Notes: generated from the sequence alone by a model not told the origin. DNA of 64,000 nt from Rhodovulum visakhapatnamense (GCF_004365965.1 NZ_SOEB01000008.1:118016-182015), one strand, 5' to 3'; shown: positions 1 through 8,917, numbered from the stretch's first letter. Numbers and translations are program-made.

Positions 1-1360
1 ATCGAACTCATCGCCCCGATCTGGGCGGTGGTCACTGCCGCCAACTGGGTCGAGGACAGGCTGCCCAGCATGGTGCTGCTCATCACCGCGGCCTGGGCCG
101 TGGTGATCGCGGCAACCTGAGCGGTCGAAAGCCCGTCGATCTGGTCAGAGGCAAGTCCGCGGAACGCGGCGGTCGACAGCTTGACGAGATCGGCGGTTTC
201 CATCGCCGCCATCTGGGTCGAGCTCAACGCCTTCAGCTGCACCGAGGACAGTTCGGCCGCCTGCGCGGTCGAGATCGCCACGATATTGGCCGTGCTCAAC
301 CCCGCCATCGCCGAGCTGCCCAGCGCCTTGATCTGTGCGGTCGACAGCTTCGCCAGCTGTGCCGTGGTCAGACCCTCGGTCTGGGTCGCCGTCAGGCCCT
401 TGATCGAGATCGAGGTCAGCGCACCGATCTGCGCGGTGGTCATCGCCGCCATCTGGGTCGAGGAAAGCCCCGACAATGACACACTGCTCAGCACCGCCGC
501 CTGCCCCGTGGTCAGCGCCGCCACCTGGCCGGTGGTCAGGCCGGCCACCTGGGTCCTGCCAAGGCCTTTGACCGCAACCGTCGACAGCTTGACCAGATCG
601 GCGGTTTCCATCGCGGCGACCTGGGTCGAACTCAGCGCCGCGACCTGCTTGGAGGAGATCTCGGCCGCCTGGGCGGTCGACAGCGCCACGATATTGGCGG
701 TGCTCAGACCCTTCATCGCGGACACGCCCAGCGCCTTGATCTGCGCGGTCGACAGCTTCGCGACCTGCGCCGTGGTCAGACCTGCGGTCTGGGTCGAGGT
801 CAGGCCCTTGATCGCGATCGAGGTCAGCGCCCCGATCTGCGCCGTGGTCAGGGCCGCCACCTGGGTCGAGGACAGGCCCGACAGGGTTAGGCTGCTCAGC
901 ACCGCGGTCTGCGCGGTCGTCAGCGCCGCGACCTGGCCGGTGGTCAGACCCGCCACCTGCGTCTTGCCGAAGCCCTTGACGGCAATCGTCGACAGCTTGA
1001 CCAGATCGGCGGTTTCCATCGCCGCGACCTGGCTGGAACTGAGCGCCGAGACCTGCCGCGAGGACAGTTCGGCCGCCTGCGCGGTCGTCAGCGCCACGAT
1101 ATTGTCGGTCGACAGGCCGCGAATGGCCAGCGACGACAATTGCTTAAGCTGCGCGGTCGAGAATTTGGCCATCTGGGCCGTGGTCAGGCCCGAGGCCTGG
1201 ACCGAGCCGATGCCGCGGATGGCCATGGTGGTCAGGGCGCCGACCTGAGCCGTCGTCATAGCCCCCATCTGTGCCGAACTGATACTGGCGATGTCGCTGC
1301 TGGTCAGCGAGGCGATTGTTGCAGTTGTCAACGCCGCGATCTGCGCGGTCGACAGGTTAC
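1..1360 (-). repeat. Tandem octapeptide-coding repeat with a 408-bp higher-order period
   Basis: The basic unit is 24 bp. The same block, recognisable by GCGGTTTCC on the plus strand, begins at 193, 601 and 1009, which is exactly 408 bp (17 units) each time. The long copies are clearly related but diverged, so this looks like older segmental duplication rather than a fresh array. It is in frame throughout and is not a CRISPR, because there are no spacers. Confidence 0.85.
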
Positions 1361-1373
1361 TGAGGGTCGACAT
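1..1373 (-). CDS. Octapeptide-repeat Ser/Thr-rich protein (N-terminal part, runs off the window)
   Basis: The minus strand is open from an ATG at 1373 to the left edge, giving at least 457 residues. The protein starts MSTLSNLSTAQIAALT and is then built almost wholly of eight-residue units of the form L-[ST]-[ST]-x-Q-[IVLM]-x-[AGK]. A longer unit marked by METADLVKLST recurs every 136 residues (17 octapeptides). No Cys and no signal peptide are visible; Ser, Thr, Ala and Gln dominate. Such repeats suggest an elongated solenoid, probably exported or surface-exposed, but the function is unknown. It is divergently transcribed from a GT41-type glycosyltransferase 240 bp away, which could use its many Ser/Thr residues as acceptors (inference). 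The plus-strand frame across it is a shadow. The C-terminus, and therefore any secretion signal, lies outside the window. Confidence 0.8.
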   Translation of the reverse strand, partial: MSTLSNLSTAQIAALTTATIASLTSSDIASISSAQMGAMTTAQVGALTTMAIRGIGSVQASGLTTAQMAKFSTAQLKQLSSLAIRGLSTDNIVALTTAQAAELSSRQVSALSSSQVAAMETADLVKLSTIAVKGFGKTQVAGLTTGQVAALTTAQTAVLSSLTLSGLSSTQVAALTTAQIGALTSIAIKGLTSTQTAGLTTAQVAKLSTAQIKALGVSAMKGLSTANIVALSTAQAAEISSKQVAALSSTQVAAMETADLVKLSTVAVKGLGRTQVAGLTTGQVAALTTGQAAVLSSVSLSGLSSTQMAAMTTAQIGALTSISIKGLTATQTEGLTTAQLAKLSTAQIKALGSSAMAGLSTANIVAISTAQAAELSSVQLKALSSTQMAAMETADLVKLSTAAFRGLASDQIDGLSTAQVAAITTAQAAVMSSTMLGSLSSTQLAAVTTAQIGAMSS

Positions 1374-1612
1374 GGGCTCTGGGTCCGACTCGGGGGGCGA
1401 CGCCTCGGCTTCTCGCGCGCATCTGCCTGACAGTCGAAGTCCTGCTGACTTCGGATCCGCGCCAGCCTGCCGCGCAACCCGTAAAGAAGCTGCTAATCGG
1501 CAAGAAGCGTCGTCGGACACTCTCGATAAAGATCGCGGCGTTTTTTGGGCTCGAATGGCAATCCCGTCTTAACCGCTAAGCGCGAGTTTGCCTCAAACCG
1601 AGGAGAGTGCCG

Positions 1613-3472
1613 ATGACCGATATGTCCCAGACCGTGTTCCTGCCCTCCGGCGGCCCGACGCCGCCGGCCGGGTTCCTGTCACGCACCGGCCGGACGGACC
1701 CGGACCCCGTTCCCGACCTCGACGCTCTCACCCGAATGACCGCGGCCTGCGCCGACGCCGCCGCCGTGGTCGATCTGGCCAGCCGCGCCCCGCAGTCAGC
1801 GGCCGCGATCTACCGCATCTGGCTGGACCGGAACGGCGCGCGTCCCGATGCCTGGGCCGCCTGGTTCAACCTCTCGGTGCTGCTGAACGTGGCGGGCGAT
1901 CTCGCCGGAACCTATGACGCGGCGGTGCAGGCGCTCCGGATGAAACCGGACCTCTGGCAGGCCGCGCTCGCCGCGGGCCAGGCGGCCGAGGCCCTCGGCG
2001 ACCGTGCCGCGGCCATCGCCTTCCTGCGCCAGGCGCTGCCGCCGGCCGAGGGCCGGGTGGCGCTGCACAAGCAGCTGGGGCGGATGCTGGAACTCGACAA
2101 GAGCCTCGGCGCCTCGGCCGAAGAGCTGCGCGCCTCGCTGCTGATCGAACCGCACCAGCCGGACGTGATCCAGCATCTGGTGCATACCCGCCAGAAGATG
2201 GCGGCCTGGCCGCCTGCCGAGCTTGCGGTGCCGGGGCTCGGCACCGCCGAGGCCGAACTCTGGTGCGGCCCGCTGGCCACGCTCGCACTGCATGACGACC
2301 CCGAGATGCAGCGCCGCGTCGCCGCCGACTGGATCGCGCGCAACGTCCCCGATCCGGGCGAACGCCTCGCGCCCCCCGACGGCTACCGGCACGACCGGAT
2401 CCGGCTGGGCTATCTGTCGTCGGACTTCTGCCGCCACGCCATGAGCTACCTGATCGCCGAACTGCTGGAACGCCACGACCGCAGCCGGTTCGAGGTCACC
2501 GGCTATTGTGTCTCGCCCGAAGACGGCAGCGATGTGCGTGCCCGCATCCTTGCCGCGCTCGATCACCATGTCCCGGTCGGGACCATGACCGACGAAGAGG
2601 CCGCGCGGCGCATCCGGGCCGACGAGATCGACATCCTGATCGACCTGAACGGGCTGACCAGCGGCGGCCGCCCGGGCATCCTGCGCTGGAAGCCGGCGCC
2701 GGTCCAGGCCACCTATCTGGGCTATATCGGCTCGGTTCCGGTTCCCGAACTCGACTGGCTGCTGTGCGACGCGATCACTGTGCCCGAGGAAGAAACCGCC
2801 CGCTATTCCCCTGCCCCCTTGCGGATCGAGGGCTGCTATCAGGCCAATGACGGCCACCAGCCCGACCTTCCCGCGGTCAGCCGCGCCAGCGAAGGCCTTC
2901 CCGAGGACCGCTTCGTCTTCGTCTGCGTCTCGCATCACTACAAGATCACCGAACCCGTCTTCGCCGCCTGGTGCAGGATCGCGGCAGCCGCGCCCGAGAC
3001 GCTGTTCTGGCTGATCGAGGACACGCCCGAAAGCGTCGCCGCCCTGTCTGCGCGCTGGCAAGCATCAGGCCTCGCGCCCGACCGGCTGATCTTTGCGCCC
3101 CGGGTCGATCCGGCACGTTACCGGGCACGGCTCGCACTTGGCGATCTCTTCCTCGACACCACCCCCTACAATGCCGGGACCATCGCCTCGGACGCCCTGC
3201 GGATGGGGTTGCCTGTGCTGACGATGGCGGGACGCACCTTCTCGGCCCGGATGGGCACGAGCCTTCTGACCGCCGTCGGACTGACCGACTGCATCGCCAC
3301 CGGCCCCGAAGACTATGTGTCCCGCGCCGTGGCGATGGCGACCGATCCGGCCCGCCGCCCGGCGTTGCGCGGCCCGGCCCTTGCGGCCCGCTGGACCGAA
3401 ACCCTCGGCGACTGCGCCGACTTCGCCCGCCGCTTCGAAACCGCTCTGGTCTCGGTCGTGAAGCGCCCCTGA
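1613..3472 (+). CDS. TPR-containing O-GlcNAc transferase-like glycosyltransferase (GT41/SPINDLY type)
   Basis: The product is 619 aa. The first ~270 residues are Ala-rich helical repeats of TPR character. The rest matches the GT41 C-terminal catalytic region: RLGYLSSDFCRHA, DILIDLNGLTSGGRPGIL, PVQATYLGYIGS, and near the end DLFLDTTPYNAGTIASDALRMG followed by GRTFSARMGTSLL. Enzymes of this family transfer a sugar from a nucleotide donor to Ser/Thr of proteins, usually in the cytoplasm. I chose the ATG at 1613 because GAGGAG ends about seven bases upstream; an in-frame GTG at 1607 sits too close to it. The gene diverges from the octapeptide-repeat gene, the obvious candidate acceptor (inference). 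The actual sugar and target cannot be read from sequence. Confidence 0.85.
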   Translation: MTDMSQTVFLPSGGPTPPAGFLSRTGRTDPDPVPDLDALTRMTAACADAAAVVDLASRAPQSAAAIYRIWLDRNGARPDAWAAWFNLSVLLNVAGDLAGTYDAAVQALRMKPDLWQAALAAGQAAEALGDRAAAIAFLRQALPPAEGRVALHKQLGRMLELDKSLGASAEELRASLLIEPHQPDVIQHLVHTRQKMAAWPPAELAVPGLGTAEAELWCGPLATLALHDDPEMQRRVAADWIARNVPDPGERLAPPDGYRHDRIRLGYLSSDFCRHAMSYLIAELLERHDRSRFEVTGYCVSPEDGSDVRARILAALDHHVPVGTMTDEEAARRIRADEIDILIDLNGLTSGGRPGILRWKPAPVQATYLGYIGSVPVPELDWLLCDAITVPEEETARYSPAPLRIEGCYQANDGHQPDLPAVSRASEGLPEDRFVFVCVSHHYKITEPVFAAWCRIAAAAPETLFWLIEDTPESVAALSARWQASGLAPDRLIFAPRVDPARYRARLALGDLFLDTTPYNAGTIASDALRMGLPVLTMAGRTFSARMGTSLLTAVGLTDCIATGPEDYVSRAVAMATDPARRPALRGPALAARWTETLGDCADFARRFETALVSVVKRP

Positions 3473-3522
3473 ACGGCATCGTCTCTCCCGATCTCACGGC
3501 TGGGATCGTCTGGCAAATCAAT

Positions 3523-3557
3523 GAACGCGCCGGAATGGAAAGCCATCCGGCGCGTTC
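3523..3557 (+). terminator. Strong hairpin downstream of the GT41 gene
   Basis: GAACGCGCCGGA (3523-3534) and TCCGGCGCGTTC (3546-3557) form a perfect 12-bp stem about 50 bp after the stop codon. There is no clear T-run, so it may be a terminator-like hairpin or an mRNA end-protecting structure. Confidence 0.55.
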
Positions 3558-3689
3558 GTTCGCAAAGGGTGCATACTCCCTCCGAGGCCGACAGATTTCG
3601 GCGAAAGCTGACCGGACCAAAGGGGACGATGGCACTGCGTCTGTGAGGCAAGTCGCGGTCCGGGAAGCTGCCGCGCGCTAGGGGCAGGG

Positions 3690-3826
3690 CACAGAGGATC
3701 GCCAAGGTTCCGGCGGCATCGTAGCTTCCGGCAAAGAGGGCGTTCCTTTTCCAAACCATGATGACGCACATGCAACGCCTTGATCGTATTGCTGTCGATC
3801 TCGAGGTGGCCGTCGAACAAGGTCAT
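3690..3826 (-). pseudogene. IS66-family transposase relic
   Basis: One minus frame reads LFDGHLEIDSNTIKA. After a frameshift near 3770 a second frame reads VWKRNALFAGSYDAAGTLAIL. Together they match the C-terminal IS66 transposase pattern (DDGR-EIDSNT-VER, then RKNALFAGSDAGA). Only some 45 residues survive and no inverted repeats are evident, so this is a dead fragment. The surrounding 3473-3916 gap holds nothing else recognisable except the hairpin at 3523-3557. Confidence 0.6.
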
Positions 3827-3916
3827 GCCGTGCGTCTACGGCCAAGAGCGCGCGCCTTTTCGAAGTGGCGATGGCCCTGCGCCATGCCCGGATTTTGGTG
3901 CCAGGCAGCGGGGGCG

Positions 3917-5749
3917 TCAGAAATCCTGCCAGCCCCCCTCGTTGGCCGCACGCTTCCTGGACTCGCGTGCGGCGGGAGCATCCTTGACGTCGAATGACGG
4001 GATTTCGCCGCGAGGCTCGGGCCGGATCGCGGAAGCCACGACCGCCCCGCTGCGCAGCCGGAACCTCGCCACCTGGGATTGAAGCGCCTGAGACTCCTGC
4101 TTGAGCGTCGTGGCTGCCGCGTTCGCCTCCTCGACCATGGCGGCGTTCTGCTGGGTAACCTTGTCAAGTTCGTTGATGCCCACGTTGATCTCGCCCAGCC
4201 CCACCGACTGTTCCTGCGCACCGGTCGCGATGTCGCCGATCAGCACCGCGATGTTGCCGACACGCTCGACGATGTCGGTCAGCGCCTCGCCGGTGCGGTT
4301 GACCAGCGCGACACCGGATTCGACCTGATCGGAACTGGACGAAATCAGCGTCTTGATCTCTTTCGCGGCCTCGGAGGACCGCTGCGCCAGCGCCCGTACC
4401 TCTGACGCCACGACAGCGAACCCGCGTCCGGCCTCGCCCGCCCGCGCCGCCTCGACGCCCGCGTTCAGCGCCAGAAGGTTGGTCTGGAAGGCGATGTCGT
4501 CGATCACCCCGATGATCTGGTTGATGCCGTCGGAGGATTTCTTGATCTCGGACATCGCGCCGATGGCTTCCTTGACCACCAGGCCAGATTGTTCGGCATG
4601 GCCGCGCGCCTCGCGCACCACATTCTCGACCTGGGCCGCGCCATCGGCCGCGGCGCGCACGCTGGCGGTCATCTCGTCCATGGCGGCGGCGGTTTCTTCC
4701 AGGGTTGCGGCCTGGTTCTCGGTCCGCCGCGACAGGTCGTCGGAGGCGCCGCTGATCTCTTCGGCCCGGGTGGAGATTTCGGTCGCGTTCTCGACGACCG
4801 CGCCCATCAGCGCATTCAGCGTCTGCACGGTTGCGTTGTAGTCGACGCGCAGCTTGTCGCGGCTCCCGGCGAATTCGCGTTCGATCAGGAAGGTGAGATC
4901 GCCCGAGGCCAGCGCGGTAAGACCGCGCCCCAGAAGTTCGACCGCCTGCTTCTGATCGGCCACGTCGACCTCGCGCTCGGCCTCGGCATGCTTGGCGTCA
5001 AGCAACTTGCCGCGAAGTGACTCAAGGCTGCGCGCGATCACGCCGATCTCGTCCTTGCGTTGGGTGTCGGGGACCTGACGGTCCAGCGCGCCATCGGCGA
5101 CCAAGGCCATTGCCTCGCTGACCACGTCGAGCGGACGGCCGATCATCCGGCGCAGAAGGATCGTCGTACCGACAACGAGCAGGACGAAAAGCACCGCGAT
5201 CAGCGCCATTGCCGGCCCAGTATCCGCCAGGAAATGGCCGATCATTGCCTCTTGCGACCAGACGGCCGCGACGACGCCGACGACCCGACCGCTTTTCCCG
5301 TAACGCACCGGCTCGACAATCGTCAGGCCATCGTCGGAATAGGCGGTAGTGCCGCTCTCGACCGCACGGTCGATCTGACGCTGAAGCCCGGCCTGATCGG
5401 TCGCGCTACCGCCCGCTTCGGCCAGAATGCTACCGTCGGCGGCAGAGACCTGCACCCGGACCAGTTCCTCGCCGGCACCCGCCACGTATTTCGCCAGTTC
5501 CGACTCGATCTGAGCCCCGTTGCGGAAGGCGATATGGCCACCGAGCGTCTCGGCGCTGCCCTTGGTCATTTCTGTCATCAGCCTGTCGACCGACTTGTCG
5601 ACGAGTTGCAGCGTCGATCGCACCGACAGGGCGGTCAGAAGCACCGCGACGATGATGGTCGTCAGCGCGATCACCCCGGCGATCCGGACGAAAACCGATG
5701 ATCCGAACGACTTGGTCCGGGAGGTCTGAGAGGTGGATTGCACGATCAC
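3917..5749 (-). CDS. Methyl-accepting chemotaxis protein
   Basis: The product is 610 aa. TM1 lies at about residues 22-46, a periplasmic ligand domain at about 47-180 and TM2 at about 182-205. A HAMP linker follows ([19 protein letters not shown]), then a long coiled-coil signalling domain with the hairpin tip [24 protein letters not shown] (cited here in part; the tip core is [19 protein letters not shown]). The C-terminus ends GGWQDF, resembling the pentapeptide tether used by CheR/CheB in some receptors. It is membrane-bound and couples an unknown ligand to CheW/CheA. It lies 18 bp downstream of a gene for a secreted protein, probably in one operon. Its 3' end is about 90% alike at DNA level to the partial receptor at the right edge of the window. 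Confidence 0.95.
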   Translation of the reverse strand: MIVQSTSQTSRTKSFGSSVFVRIAGVIALTTIIVAVLLTALSVRSTLQLVDKSVDRLMTEMTKGSAETLGGHIAFRNGAQIESELAKYVAGAGEELVRVQVSAADGSILAEAGGSATDQAGLQRQIDRAVESGTTAYSDDGLTIVEPVRYGKSGRVVGVVAAVWSQEAMIGHFLADTGPAMALIAVLFVLLVVGTTILLRRMIGRPLDVVSEAMALVADGALDRQVPDTQRKDEIGVIARSLESLRGKLLDAKHAEAEREVDVADQKQAVELLGRGLTALASGDLTFLIEREFAGSRDKLRVDYNATVQTLNALMGAVVENATEISTRAEEISGASDDLSRRTENQAATLEETAAAMDEMTASVRAAADGAAQVENVVREARGHAEQSGLVVKEAIGAMSEIKKSSDGINQIIGVIDDIAFQTNLLALNAGVEAARAGEAGRGFAVVASEVRALAQRSSEAAKEIKTLISSSSDQVESGVALVNRTGEALTDIVERVGNIAVLIGDIATGAQEQSVGLGEINVGINELDKVTQQNAAMVEEANAAATTLKQESQALQSQVARFRLRSGAVVASAIRPEPRGEIPSFDVKDAPAARESRKRAANEGGWQDF

Positions 5750-5767
5750 ACTCCTTGGCGGAACAGG

Positions 5768-6346
5768 TCAAAGGAACTCTTCTGCATCGACGGCGACGGT
5801 CATCGCGCCGATGGAAGTTCCGGTCTCGGGGTCGACAAGCGTGAACGAGATCTGTCCCTGATATTTCAGAAACGAATCGTCGAATTCGACCTCGCCGAAA
5901 TTCATGGCCTCCGGCCCGACGCCGTAGGTTTCCTGGTATTTCGCCTCGTCGCCCTGCCAGTAGTCGGACGGAACGCTCGACGTCGCCACGTTGAGGCCGC
6001 GCGCGTCCATCACGATGATTTCGGTCACCGCGCCCTTCATCGCCATCAACTGCGCGCGCAGCATGTCGGAAACCGGACTGCGTGTGACCGAGTCGATCAG
6101 CTGTGCCGAGCCGGTTCCGATCTCGCTGACCCATTGCTTGTCGAGCCGGTCGATATCGTCCTGGGTCAGGTCGGCCGTCCGCAAATTCTGGGCGGCAACC
6201 GCGTCGAGGATCTGCGGCGACCGGGCCCAGGGCAGGATCGATGCCTGATAGAAGGCTTTCATCTGATCATCGAAGTCTCCGGCCAGGGCGGCCCCGCCAT
6301 GGCCGAGCACCAGAAGCGCCAAGACGGCGGTGCGAAAGATCGACAT
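5768..6346 (-). CDS. Secreted protein co-transcribed with a chemoreceptor (possible periplasmic sensor partner)
   Basis: The product is 192 aa beginning MSIFRTAVLALLVLGHGGAALAG, a clear signal peptide. The mature part includes ARSPQILDAVAAQN, DKQWVSEIGTG, DARGLNVATSSVPSDYWQGDE and SFTLVDPETGTSIGAMTVAVDAE. This is the style of a single-Cache/PDC-like sensor fold (inference from patterns such as DxxGxNVAxS followed by a WQGDE block). The start at 6346 is preceded by GAGG at a spacing of six; longer in-frame starts lack a ribosome site. It probably acts in the periplasm with the receptor encoded immediately downstream, either as ligand-binding partner or as a stray sensor domain. No specific ligand can be proposed. 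Confidence 0.8.
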   Translation of the reverse strand: MSIFRTAVLALLVLGHGGAALAGDFDDQMKAFYQASILPWARSPQILDAVAAQNLRTADLTQDDIDRLDKQWVSEIGTGSAQLIDSVTRSPVSDMLRAQLMAMKGAVTEIIVMDARGLNVATSSVPSDYWQGDEAKYQETYGVGPEAMNFGEVEFDDSFLKYQGQISFTLVDPETGTSIGAMTVAVDAEEFL

Positions 6347-6983
6347 CGTGATCCTCATTCCGTTCGGGCACGTTGCTTGACCCACGAGCCCGGCAAACGC
6401 TTGCCCCCGCGATATCCGATAATCGCTGCACGTTTGTTAATCAGCCTCAGACCGAAGACGGCCACCGCCGCCGCGAAACGATGGCGCCCCTTCGGGCAGT
6501 CCGCGGGGCCGATGACGTCACGTCCCGCCCACTTCGCCCCGGGAACTCACCTAACGCACGAACATCAAAGAACGTTTATCCCCCTCTACGGTCAGAGGAA
6601 CGCCGCCCCGCCTTCGGCGGCGCCCCGGCCCGACCGGCAGTCAGGCGTCGAAACTGCCGAGAATTCGACCGATGTCGCCGGACCGTCCGGTAGAAGAGCG
6701 CGGCCTCTCCGCCTCTCGCGATGGAAAATTAAGAGACGTCCCGGGCAGAACTTCGTCCGGCTTGAAGACGGTTTTGGGAAAGTTTGCGGCATTTTTCTTG
6801 CGGGCCGACCAACCTGTCCCCAGGCTCCAAAGATGCAATGCCTGCCTGAAGAACAAGTCGATCGGCAGGCGTGTCTTCAAGGACTGCCCCAGCCCCCTCC
6901 GACCCGGGCCGCGATCCCCCCGAGCAGACCATAGTGCGCTCAGTCGTCCGATCCCGGGGCGCTCATCCGGTCGGTTTTGCCTG
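6347..6983. other. 637-bp gap without a confident gene
   Basis: Open frames here are short or shadow-like. The part nearest 6346 should hold the promoter of the sensor/chemoreceptor operon. A small GC hairpin, CCGCC-TTC-GGCGG, lies at 6608-6620. No RNA gene or insertion-sequence end is recognisable. A minus-strand stretch around 6650-6860 reads somewhat protein-like but has no start, domain or homology that I can name. Confidence 0.5.
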
Positions 6984-7499
6984 TCAGTCAGCCTTGCGGA
7001 AGCAGAGCCGGGTGTCGCCATCGATCCGCGACAGAAGCTCAAGCAGATCGTCACGGGCCAGAGCGGCACAGCCCTCGGTCGGGCCGTAGCCCGGGCTTGC
7101 GACATGAATGAAGATCGCGCTGCCCGCACCCGCAACCACCGGATCGTCGTTGAAGCCGAGCACACCGACGATGTCGTAAAGCGCATCCTCGCGCCAGAGC
7201 GTCTCGTGACTTTCCGGAAACGGCAGTCTGACCGGACGGTTGTACTCTGGGTGATCCGGGGCGTCGCACCAGCCGTCTCCGGGGGCGATCGCGATGCAGT
7301 GCAGGTGCGGCGCTGGCGGGGCCGCGACCCTGTCGGGGCGATAGAGGATGCGGCGGATCGGCCAGCAGCCCTCGGGGCTGATATGGTCCCCCTCCCCACG
7401 TTTTTCACCGATGCCGCCGCGTCCGACGGCACAGCGCCAGCGGTGGTCGCCGAAACGCGCCTCCCAGCCGTCCCCTGCAGAGGAAATCACGATGTCCAT
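6984..7499 (-). CDS. L,D-transpeptidase-type (YkuD fold) protein
   Basis: The product is 171 aa. The motif IFIHVASPGYGPTEGCAAL near residue 130 has the H...[ST]-x-G-C arrangement of the YkuD catalytic site, with the nucleophile Cys in TEGC. Members cross-link peptidoglycan or attach proteins to it from the periplasm, but this short form has no clear signal peptide, so export is uncertain. The ATG at 7499 has CAGGAG seven bases upstream. The frame stays open upstream to 8282 without a stop, but that extension is unlikely to be translated as part of this protein. It has no co-directional close neighbour and sits next to a degraded integrase region. Confidence 0.8.
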   Translation of the reverse strand: MDIVISSAGDGWEARFGDHRWRCAVGRGGIGEKRGEGDHISPEGCWPIRRILYRPDRVAAPPAPHLHCIAIAPGDGWCDAPDHPEYNRPVRLPFPESHETLWREDALYDIVGVLGFNDDPVVAGAGSAIFIHVASPGYGPTEGCAALARDDLLELLSRIDGDTRLCFRKAD

Positions 7500-8124
7500 G
7501 ACGGGTCTCCTGCTGCGGTTCCTTGGATTGGTGTCTGTGGCGCCGGTCGTCGCCGTGATGCTCGGTGCGGGCCTGCGTGATCGGGAGGCTGCGGCGGGCA
7601 GACCGATGACAAGATCATCGCCCATCGGTGCGATGGTTTCCAGCATCATGTATCGGGTGCGCTGGATGCCCCCGTCATCGTTCCGCTCCAGCACGATGGC
7701 ACCGGCCAGGCGGACGATGGCCGGATCGTTGGAAAAGATGGTCGCCTCGCACCCCCAGGCCGAAGCCGCAGAGACCGAACGCGCCCGGGATCTCGACACG
7801 ATCCAATCCGGGGGCGTCTTCGCGGGCAGAACGCCCGAACTCCCGACTTGAGCCTGGAAGATCTCGACCGGGCCATTGCGCCCGTCCCCACGAGGACCGG
7901 CGCAATGGCCGATACTCTTCGAGTCCGCTTCGGCCGGGTCGAGGCCGAAGCCCGTCTGACAATCCGTCAGCGCGGTGCGACCGTGGGCCGTGGCCTTCCC
8001 GCCGGTGGTCCCTCCTTCATTACGAGAGCCCTTGGGGTTGATAGATATGGGTTTCGGGTTGGGCGCCGATCCGTTGTCACGCCGCGTGGTCGGATGATCG
8101 GCGCAATCGACATGTTGCTTCGCG
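7500..8124 (-). pseudogene. Unidentified coding remnant in a decayed stretch
   Basis: Between the transpeptidase and the truncated integrase no complete gene is clear. On the minus strand about 7590-7770 reads ATIFSNDPAIVRLAGAIVLE, then QRTRYMMLETIAPMGDDL, with good codon bias. It looks like a fragment of a real protein that I do not recognise. It has no own start or stop and runs in frame into the transpeptidase gene. A plus-strand frame starting at 7500 resembles a signal peptide but overlaps the transpeptidase start. Probably an eroded island. Confidence 0.25.
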
Positions 8125-8739
8125 TTGCTTCTGGCGATGACCACGCGCGCTGCACGGCAAGACCTTGCGAAGCTCGGATGGGAGAACGCTAACGCCGGCC
8201 GCATTTCGTATCGCCGGGGTAAAACCGGCGTCGAGGCTGACCTCCCCATTCTGCCCGAGCTCGCCGCCGAACTGGCCCGCATTCCCGAACCCCAGACGCT
8301 CTTTCTGCCGACGCAGGCCGGAACCGCTCATACCGCAGCGGGCTTCGGGAACTGGTTCAAAGCGCGCGCCGCCGAGGCAGGAACCGATGTTCCCTCGGGA
8401 AATGTTCACGGGCTTCGAAAAGCGGGCGCGACCCGTCTTGCAGAGCACGGCGCGACCGAATGGGAGATCGCGGCCTTCCTCGCGCACGAGAACACGCGGA
8501 TGGCAGCGGTCTATGTCCGGAACGCACCGCGCACGAAGCTCGGCGCCGCCGCGCTGGCGCGACTCGACGACCGCAAAAGCCACAAAGGCGTGTCCAACCC
8601 TTCCGAAAGGTTGGACAAATCCAGTCAAAAAGACGCCCGTGACAGATACTTGGAAGCGGCCTGGCAGGGGCGGAGGGACTCGAACCCCCGACCCTCGGTT
8701 TTGGAGACCGATGCTCTACCAACTGAGCTACACCCCTAG
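8125..8739 (+). pseudogene. Truncated tyrosine recombinase (integrase) running into tRNA-Trp
   Basis: Only the catalytic C-terminal part remains. Visible are AARQDLAKLGW with the first catalytic Arg, RRGKTGVEADLPI with the beta-hairpin Lys, VHGLRKAGATRL (H-x-L-R) and FLAHENTRMAAVYVRNA containing the last His and the Tyr nucleophile. The N-terminal arm-binding and core-binding domains (about 200 residues) are missing. There is no stop before the tRNA, so the frame continues antisense through tRNA-Trp and ends at 8739; the tail WQGRRDSNPRPSVLETDA is just translated tRNA. Its place against the tRNA 3' end is typical of an integrative element that used tRNA-Trp as attachment site and then decayed. 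Confidence 0.75.
8662..8737 (-). tRNA. tRNA-Trp (anticodon CCA)
   Basis: On the minus strand the 76-nt gene begins AGGGGTGTAGCTCAG. It has a seven-base anticodon loop CTCCAAA between TCGGT and ACCGA, a T-loop GGTTCGAGT, and ends CGCCCCT-G-CCA with the CCA encoded. The acceptor stem pairs fully apart from one T-G. In many relatives tRNA-Trp follows tuf and precedes secE-nusG; here secE-nusG are absent and an integrase relic lies at its 3' side. Confidence 0.97.
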
Positions 8740-8917
8740 GCCGTGCGCCCGATTAAGATATGCAGTCGGCGGAATCAAGGGGGCTTTTCACCTGACGCAC
8801 TGGTTTCAGGTCCGGGGCGAAGCCAGGGCTTGCGGCAAGGCCCGCGCGCTTTTCGACAGCGCGCCCTGGACCGGCCCCGACATCAGAGAGACCGCCACGG
8901 CCATCGAGGGCCCGACG

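Noticed and set aside
181..1248. 355-codon plus-strand frame with repetitive AAIWVE-type sequence
   Set aside because: It is the antisense of the octapeptide-repeat gene; the minus strand gives the regular L-S-T-A-Q repeat, an ATG at 1373 and an unbroken frame to the window edge.
1..1373. Possible CRISPR array
   Set aside because: The repeats are 24 bp, contiguous, in frame and degenerate, with no unique spacers.
3758..4082. Two overlapping plus-strand frames of 79-100 codons
   Set aside because: They overlap the 3' end of the chemoreceptor and the IS66 relic and have no ribosome site or family features.
8641..8739. Integrase C-terminus ending WQGRRDSNPRPSVLE...
   Set aside because: This tail is simply the antisense translation of tRNA-Trp and is not protein homology.
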